Assembly (NCBI GenBank): GCA_964622625.1
Contig: CAZUUQ010000046.1
Span: forward strand, 1 to 21,996
Length of the DNA stretch: 21,996 nucleotides
Direction of reading: 5' to 3'
DNA from: CAZCWM01 sp964622625
GTDB taxonomy: Bacteria > Planctomycetota > Phycisphaerae > Phycisphaerales > Phycisphaeraceae
Part shown: positions 17,231-21,996 of the stretch, in pieces
How the letters are laid out: each line of letters begins with the position of its first letter
Position numbering within the stretch: the first letter of the stretch is position 1
Position numbers and translations under genes: made by a program
The notes under the pieces: model-generated
What the model saw: only the letters and a program-made list of their open reading frames with translations
Database searches by the model: none
Told to the model about the DNA's origin: nothing

Positions 17231-17785
17231 TCAGGTGCGACGGCGGTGCTGGTCGGGCGGACGGTACAAGTCGAGGTAGAACTCCAGCAACTCCTTCTCG
17301 TGGGTGGGCCGGCTGCGGGTGTGCTGGAAGCCGAAACGTTCGAACATGTCCACGGCCGCGTTCTTTTCAAACCGGGTGTCCAGCACGACCTTGAGGTAGC
17401 CGTGCTCGCGGCAATGGGTGATGGCCCGCTCAATGAGCTTGGCGGCGATGGGCGTCTGCCGCCACTGGGGATCGACGCGCAGGCGGCGGATCTCCGCCAC
17501 GTGCTCGCGGTCGCGGGCCACCCCGATCATGCCGACGATCCGGCCCTCATACTGGGCGATCCAGAAATGGCTGGCTGCGTCGCTGAAGTAGGCATCGTGA
17601 ATGTTGTCGATGTCCAGCCCTGTGTCGTTGGGGGCAATCTGGCCGGCCAGCAGGCCATCGCGGTAGAGGCGATTGACGTGCGGCTGGTCCTCGCGATGGA
17701 AAGTTCGCACGTGGACCTTGTCTAGTTCAATGGGCTGGGTGTCGCTCATCATCCGGACTTCTTGCACGGTGCTCAGCATGGCCAC
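17231..17785 (-). CDS. GNAT-family N-acetyltransferase
   Basis: The protein has the GNAT core: the WIAQYEGRIVGMIGVARD strands, the acetyl-CoA-binding motif A region RRLRVDPQWRQTPIAAKLIE, and the closing KNAAVDMFERFGFQHT element. The usual (Q/R)xxGx(G/A) loop reads RQTPIA, with Pro in place of Gly. Acyl acceptor unknown. Three starts are possible. The ATG at 17785 (184 residues) has GAGG about 10 nt upstream, while the ATGs at 17752 and 17749 give 173 or 172 residues beginning at MSDTQPIELDKV; the shorter forms contain the whole domain. It is divergent from trpC and lies 159 bp upstream of the AsmA-like gene on the same strand. Confidence 0.85.
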   Translation of the reverse strand: MAMLSTVQEVRMMSDTQPIELDKVHVRTFHREDQPHVNRLYRDGLLAGQIAPNDTGLDIDNIHDAYFSDAASHFWIAQYEGRIVGMIGVARDREHVAEIRRLRVDPQWRQTPIAAKLIERAITHCREHGYLKVVLDTRFEKNAAVDMFERFGFQHTRSRPTHEKELLEFYLDLYRPPDQHRRRT

Positions 17786-17864
17786 TATACCTCATCGCCG
17801 TCGCGGCGGGACAGCCTGTGAGTGCAAATCCCGCGCCAGGCGGCCTTGACGGTGCTGGACCTGA

Positions 17865-17894
17865 TTGTCCCGCGAGGTTTGCGGCCGCTATGCT
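17865..17894 (+). promoter_or_regulatory. Candidate trpC promoter
   Basis: TTGTCC (17865-17870) and TATGCT (17889-17894) are separated by 18 bp. Transcription would begin about 30 nt before the trpC GTG at 17934. Support is consensus similarity and position only. Confidence 0.4.
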
Positions 17895-17933
17895 TGTTTT
17901 CCGGGCAAACGATGGAAAGGCGGGCAGGTTTCG

Positions 17934-18755
<822 letters not shown>

Positions 18756-18769
18756 AGCCTCAGTAAACC

Positions 18770-20170
18770 TCAGTGCGCCGCGAGAGTGCCGAGCAGCTCC
18801 ACACTGCATGTCGGCGGGGTGTCGCCCGCATACTTGTGCCGCGACGCATCGCGCAGGAGCTTGACGCGCCCGCCGACGATGACGCCGACGGCCCGGCCGG
18901 TGACCTTCCAGCCGTCGAAGGGGCAATTGCGGCCCTTGCTGGCGAAGTCAGCGGCGTCGACCGTCCAGCGCAGCTTCGGGTCGATGAGCGTCACGTCGGC
19001 GTCGGCGTCCGGCGACAGGCTGCCCTTGCGATGCAGGCGGCAGAGGCGGGCGGGGTTGATCGTCAGCATCGCCAGCAGGGCGGCCCAGTCGAGCACACCG
19101 CTTTCAATCAGGGCCTGGACGTACAGCGGCAGGGCGCAGTCCAAGGCGACGATGCCGAAGGGTGCGGCGGCGAATTCGAGTTCCTTCTCTTCCTGTGTGT
19201 GCGGCGCGTGGTCGGTGGCCAAGATGGTGATGACCCCGTCCCGGATGCCGTCGAGCAGAGCGTCGATGTCGGCCCGGGCGCGAAGCGGCGGGTTCATCTT
19301 GAAGCGCGTGTCGTAGGCGGCGCAGGCGTCCTCGGTCAGCAGCAGGTGGTGGGGGCTGGCCTCGGCGGTAATGTGGGCCTGGCCGAAAAGGTCATGGCGG
19401 GCGCGGCGGACCAGCTCGACGCTGCCGCCGCTGGAAATGTGCTGCACATGGTAGCGGGCGCCGATGTTCTGACGCAGATTCAGCAGGACATCCCGCTGGA
19501 TCATCAGCTCCTCGGCCACGCGCGGCCAGCCCGGCAGGCCCAGGCGCGTGGCCAGCGGGCCGGCGTTCATGACACCGCCGCCGAGTTCGGGCTCTTCGCA
19601 GTGCTGCATGAAGACGCTGCCGGTCATCGCCACATACGCCAGAGCCTTGGCCATCACGGCCGCCGAGGCCACGCCCACGCCGTCGTCGGAGAAGCCGACC
19701 GCCCCGGCGGCGGCCATCAGGCCGATCTCCGCCAGCTGCTTGCCCTCGCGGCCGCGGGTGACGGCCCCGACGGGAAAGACATTGGCCATGGCGGCCTGGG
19801 CGGCCTGGTAATAGACGAACTCGATGCGGGCGTCGTCGTCGATGGCCGGCTGCGTGTTGGGCATGCAGCAGACGCTGGTGAACCCGCCGTGGATGGCCGC
19901 GGCCGCGCCGGTGGCGATGGTCTCTTTCTCTTCCTGGCCGGGTTCGCGCAGGTGGACGTGAGGATCGATCAGCCCGGGGCTGACGATCAGGTCGCGGGCA
20001 TCGAGTGTGGCCGTGCCGTCGGCCGCGCCGCTCTCACCCGGCGGCGCGACGCGCACCACCCGGCCGCCTGAAAGCAGCACATCCGCGACCTGGTCAAAAT
20101 CGTTGGCTGGGTCGATGACGCGACCGTGGGCGATCAGCAGGGCGTCGGGGCCGGGGGCTGGCACGGGCAC
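18770..20170 (-). CDS. pyrC: Dihydroorotase, class I
   Basis: Dihydroorotase interconverts carbamoyl-aspartate and dihydroorotate, the third step of pyrimidine synthesis. The 466-residue amidohydrolase has the metal-binding DPHVHLREPG (His71, His73), substrate-binding MPNTQP, the GFSDDG aspartate, the metal histidines of QHCEE and VQHISSGG, and the ATDHAPHTQEEK catalytic aspartate. All expected residues are present, so it should be active rather than an inactive partner of PyrB. The start is a GTG at 20170; a second GTG two codons later is an alternative, and there is no strong ribosome binding site. The protein is slightly longer than typical (about 430) because of a C-terminal tail after the final beta strand. 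It lies 49 bp after the small membrane protein gene. Confidence 0.95.
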   Translation of the reverse strand: MPVPAPGPDALLIAHGRVIDPANDFDQVADVLLSGGRVVRVAPPGESGAADGTATLDARDLIVSPGLIDPHVHLREPGQEEKETIATGAAAAIHGGFTSVCCMPNTQPAIDDDARIEFVYYQAAQAAMANVFPVGAVTRGREGKQLAEIGLMAAAGAVGFSDDGVGVASAAVMAKALAYVAMTGSVFMQHCEEPELGGGVMNAGPLATRLGLPGWPRVAEELMIQRDVLLNLRQNIGARYHVQHISSGGSVELVRRARHDLFGQAHITAEASPHHLLLTEDACAAYDTRFKMNPPLRARADIDALLDGIRDGVITILATDHAPHTQEEKELEFAAAPFGIVALDCALPLYVQALIESGVLDWAALLAMLTINPARLCRLHRKGSLSPDADADVTLIDPKLRWTVDAADFASKGRNCPFDGWKVTGRAVGVIVGGRVKLLRDASRHKYAGDTPPTCSVELLGTLAAH

Positions 20171-20219
20171 AGCTTACCAAGGCCGGTGCGGCCGGCAACG
20201 TCGCGCGCGGCTCAGTGGT

Positions 20220-20492
20220 TCATTCCCTGGGACGCATGCGGTCGGCCAGATGGTTGAAGTAAGTGTGGCGCATGTGCAGCGATTCGCGGACGCGGTCGTG
20301 CAGATCGACGTGTTTCTTGCGCTCGTAGGTCAACACGGTGAGTACGGCCGTGACCAGCAGATATGCCAGCAGCAGCAGGATCGGCCAGACGGACTGTAGT
20401 GCCTGCCAGTTCACGCGCTTCACCTGTGCGATGGGAACACGAACCTGCTCGCTTATCGGCCATCCGCCGTTCCACCCTGCAACAAGCCGCAT
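20220..20492 (-). CDS. Small single-span membrane protein with His-rich basic tail, hypothetical
   Basis: With the ATG at 20492 the protein has 90 residues. A polar N-terminal part (residues 1-34) is followed by one strong hydrophobic helix (VWPILLLLAYLLVTAVLTVL, about 36-55) and a charged, probably helical tail beginning YERKKHVDLHDRVRESL and carrying five histidines. A GTG at 20519 would add nine residues; neither start has a clear ribosome binding site. I recognise no family. The gene sits between the PHP-family gene (47 bp upstream) and pyrC (49 bp downstream) on the same strand, so it is probably translated from their transcript. The clear membrane segment and tail make a real gene likely; function is unknown. 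Confidence 0.6.
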   Translation of the reverse strand: MRLVAGWNGGWPISEQVRVPIAQVKRVNWQALQSVWPILLLLAYLLVTAVLTVLTYERKKHVDLHDRVRESLHMRHTYFNHLADRMRPRE

Positions 20493-20539
20493 CTTCGCCA
20501 CAGCGAAGGTGCGAATCACGTATCGATCGTACCGGCCCG

Positions 20540-21400
20540 TCAAACTGGGGCGTCCCGCCACTCCACGCCACCGCCGCTCCTGACCAGGTAGCTCACCCGC
20601 TCGTAGCCGGCCGCGACAATGGCTTTCAGACATGCGTCCAGACCGACGCCCACGTCCGCGGCGGCGTGGCTGTCGTCGCCAAGGGTGACGCGGATGTTCA
20701 TCTGCCTGGCGCGGCGGAGAATGTCGGGCAGGGGATACACAGGACCGAAACCCTTGCGAGCGGGCGCGGCATTGACGTCCAGGGCGGCCCCGACAGCCTG
20801 GACGGCTTCGAGGGCGCGGTCGATCAGCGGCCGGACGTCCGCGGCGAAAGCCGGCGTCGGGCCATCGAATTTGCGGATCAGGTCGATGTGCCCGACGACC
20901 TGTGGCCGCAGCGTGGTGACCATGTCCTCTACGCCCGCGAAGTAGGCTTTGTGCATCGCCGTCAGCCCGCCCATGCGCTCCGCCAGGGCGGCTGTGATGT
21001 CGGGCTTGTAGTCAATCCATGTGTCGCCGAGGTTGTGCACGCTGCCCACAACGTAATCGAAGCGACCGTCGTCGCGCAGGGCGGTCATACGGTCGGCCCA
21101 GGCGTCGGGAGGCATGGTCTCGGCCTCGAAGCCCACCAGGATGGGCAGGCGACCGGCATATTCCCGCTGAAGACGGCGGGCCTCGCGGTGGTAGGCGTCG
21201 AACATGGCCGCCAGGTCGGCGGGCGTCAGGCCATGCTCGTCGGCAAACAGATCACACGACCGATAGCGCGGGGCGTGTTCGCTGACGCCCAGAGTGGAAA
21301 AGCCCAGCTCGGCCGCCCGGACGACCATGTCCGCCAACGGGCTGGCGGCGTGGCGGCAGAACGCGGCGCTGTGGCATCCGTGAAAACTGAACAGGGGCAT
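20540..21400 (-). CDS. PHP-domain phosphatase, histidinol-phosphatase (HisK/HisJ)-like
   Basis: PHP-family histidinol phosphatases remove phosphate from histidinol phosphate in histidine synthesis, using three metal ions. This 286-residue protein shows the order of PHP motifs: an N-terminal His/Cys-rich strand (FHGCHS, residues 6-11), SEHAPR (about 40-45), the GFEAE glutamate, SVHNLG, VGHIDL and a closing DDSHAA (about 247). The first motif reads HxxH rather than the family's usual HxH, an oddity noted separately. The ATG at 21400 is well supported by GGAGG 4 nt upstream. Related PHP proteins have other phosphoester substrates, and no other his gene is visible here, so the substrate is likely but not certain. 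It heads the leftward group with the small membrane protein gene and pyrC. Confidence 0.82.
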   Translation of the reverse strand: MPLFSFHGCHSAAFCRHAASPLADMVVRAAELGFSTLGVSEHAPRYRSCDLFADEHGLTPADLAAMFDAYHREARRLQREYAGRLPILVGFEAETMPPDAWADRMTALRDDGRFDYVVGSVHNLGDTWIDYKPDITAALAERMGGLTAMHKAYFAGVEDMVTTLRPQVVGHIDLIRKFDGPTPAFAADVRPLIDRALEAVQAVGAALDVNAAPARKGFGPVYPLPDILRRARQMNIRVTLGDDSHAAADVGVGLDACLKAIVAAGYERVSYLVRSGGGVEWRDAPV

Positions 21401-21404
21401 GCGG

Positions 21405-21409
21405 CCTCC
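21405..21409 (-). promoter_or_regulatory. Ribosome binding site of the PHP-family gene
   Basis: On the minus strand GGAGG lies 4 nt before the ATG at 21400. It is one of the strongest Shine-Dalgarno sites in the window and fixes the start. Confidence 0.65.
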
Positions 21410-21574
21410 GAGGGTGCGGCTTGGCGCGACACTTTAAGGCAAGGGCCGCTCGACGTCAGACCGCCTGTCAGGCCGTGCCGTCTGCCGTGACCGCCCAGAT
21501 ATCCACAAGTTCGAGCGGGCGACGGTACCGCCGGTTTCCCGCCAGCACATCGCCGTTCATTTCCTTACCCATAA

Positions 21575-21884
21575 ACGAAAAGGCCCGGTTGGAGAACCGG
21601 GCCTTTCCGCCGTTGCGTGGGTCTGTCACGGAGTCCGAAGGAGACGACAAGGAGGCATGCGTGCGTGCGTGGTTTCTCTCCGCATTGGGCCGCCGCCGTG
21701 GCTCTCGTGGCCGGTCGGTTGCGTCCCTTTGCACCCATTCTTACGGAGCGTCCAGGGAGCCGGTTCGGACGCCACGGAAAAAAATCCTGAAATCCTCGGC
21801 CGCCCACAGTCGGACGGTCGGGACGGGTATGTGCCGGGGTGGCGGTGATGCGTTAAGCCTTTTACTGGCTTACCTTTGCCGGCA
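21575..21884 (-). ncRNA. Candidate non-coding transcript or untranslated leader
   Basis: The 0.6 kb from 21401 to the window end has no convincing protein gene. Within it, a good minus-strand promoter (21920-21891) and the strong terminator at 21579-21606 bound a unit of about 300 nt. Short frames inside it are low-complexity and lack protein-like composition. I could not match the sequence to 6S RNA, tmRNA, RNase P RNA, SRP RNA or a known riboswitch by eye. It may be a free small RNA or the attenuated leader of the PHP-family gene. A small hairpin-forming repeat (TAAGCC / GGCTTA, 21854-21872) lies near the expected 5' end. Confidence 0.3.
21579..21606 (-). terminator. Strong intrinsic terminator or attenuator
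   Basis: A perfect 12-bp stem (AAAGGCCCGGTT / AACCGGGCCTTT) with a 4-nt loop. Read leftward it is followed by TTTTCGTTTAT, a fair U-tract, so it is best suited to minus-strand transcripts; rightward there are only three T. It lies about 180 nt upstream of the PHP-family gene, so it may end a separate RNA or attenuate that gene. Confidence 0.75.
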
Positions 21885-21890
21885 GCATGA

Positions 21891-21920
21891 ATTATACATA
21901 ACAGTCATTATCGGACTCAA
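21891..21920 (-). promoter_or_regulatory. Strong sigma-70-like promoter reading leftward
   Basis: Read leftward, TTGAGT (21920-21915) and a perfect TATAAT (21896-21891) are separated by 18 bp, with a TG just before the -10 element. It lies in an AT-rich island (about 21884-21914) that stands out from the GC-rich surroundings. Transcription would start near 21884. Confidence 0.55.
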
Positions 21921-21996
21921 GAAGGGGGGAGGATACGCCGGCCCAAGCAGCCATGCAGAGGCTGGGCGGCGCCTTCAGATGTGTCCCGCACATGCG

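Noticed and set aside
18756..18777. 7-bp direct repeat CCTCAGT at the trpC-pyrC junction
   Set aside because: Two 7-bp copies in a 14-bp spacer are easily explained by chance and have no associated structure.
21468..21572. 34-codon minus-strand ORF between the terminator and the PHP-family gene
   Set aside because: It has an ATG soon after the terminator but no known motif, no regulatory run of histidine codons and no support beyond an open frame; the length is within chance.
21690..21750. Resemblance to a cyclic-di-GMP-I riboswitch on the minus strand (GGGTGCAAAGGGACGCAACC)
   Set aside because: Only a short stretch resembles the GGGACGCAAAG part of the aptamer; the upstream GCAAACC element and the tetraloop-receptor arm are not visible. 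A covariance-model search would settle it.
21657..21848. 63-codon plus-strand ORF preceded by GGAGG
   Set aside because: The GGAGG is only 1 nt from the ATG, too close for normal initiation, and the translation is low-complexity with no protein-like pattern.

Overview
The window is GC-rich, gene-dense bacterial chromosome. The mix of a sulfatase, a GH29 fucosidase, a DUF4038-type hydrolase, a Gfo/Idh/MocA oxidoreductase and a very large single-anchor AsmA-like protein, together with weak or absent Shine-Dalgarno sites at many starts, suggests a Planctomycetota-like genome, possibly Phycisphaerae. That assignment is inferred from gene content and was not tested against a marker gene. A run of exactly 100 N flanked by identical 55-bp sequences shows this is a draft, probably metagenomic, scaffold.

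Left end (1-4870): a carbohydrate-use locus. A sulfatase and a GH29 alpha-L-fucosidase (truncated by the window edge) run leftward, probably as one transcript. A DUF4038/GH140-like protein is divergent from them across a 112-bp spacer. It is followed by a short single-span membrane ORF and an unrecognised 169-residue protein. The sulfatase, fucosidase and DUF4038 protein show no signal peptide, which suggests processing of sulfated or fucosylated sugars inside the cell.

Centre (4892-10557): leftward recO and metH (cobalamin-dependent methionine synthase), then divergent uppP (undecaprenyl-diphosphatase). metH looks broken by the N gap, but removing one 55-bp copy plus the N run restores one 1180-residue frame.

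Next (10627-17785): a leftward series of GNAT acetyltransferase, 1412-residue AsmA-like protein with internal repeats, quinone-oxidoreductase-type dehydrogenase and Gfo/Idh/MocA oxidoreductase.

Right end (17934-21996): trpC runs rightward and converges on a leftward trio of a PHP-family histidinol-phosphatase-like protein, a small membrane protein and dihydroorotase (pyrC). The last 0.6 kb has no convincing protein gene. It does hold a good leftward promoter and a perfect 12-bp-stem terminator about 280 nt apart, which could delimit a small RNA or an attenuated leader for the PHP gene.

Most of the window is ordinary metabolism and housekeeping. I found no CRISPR array, transposon, tRNA, rRNA or recognisable defence system. 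The best candidates for something undescribed are the right-end transcription unit, the repeat architecture of the AsmA-like protein, and the motif departures in the DUF4038 and PHP proteins.
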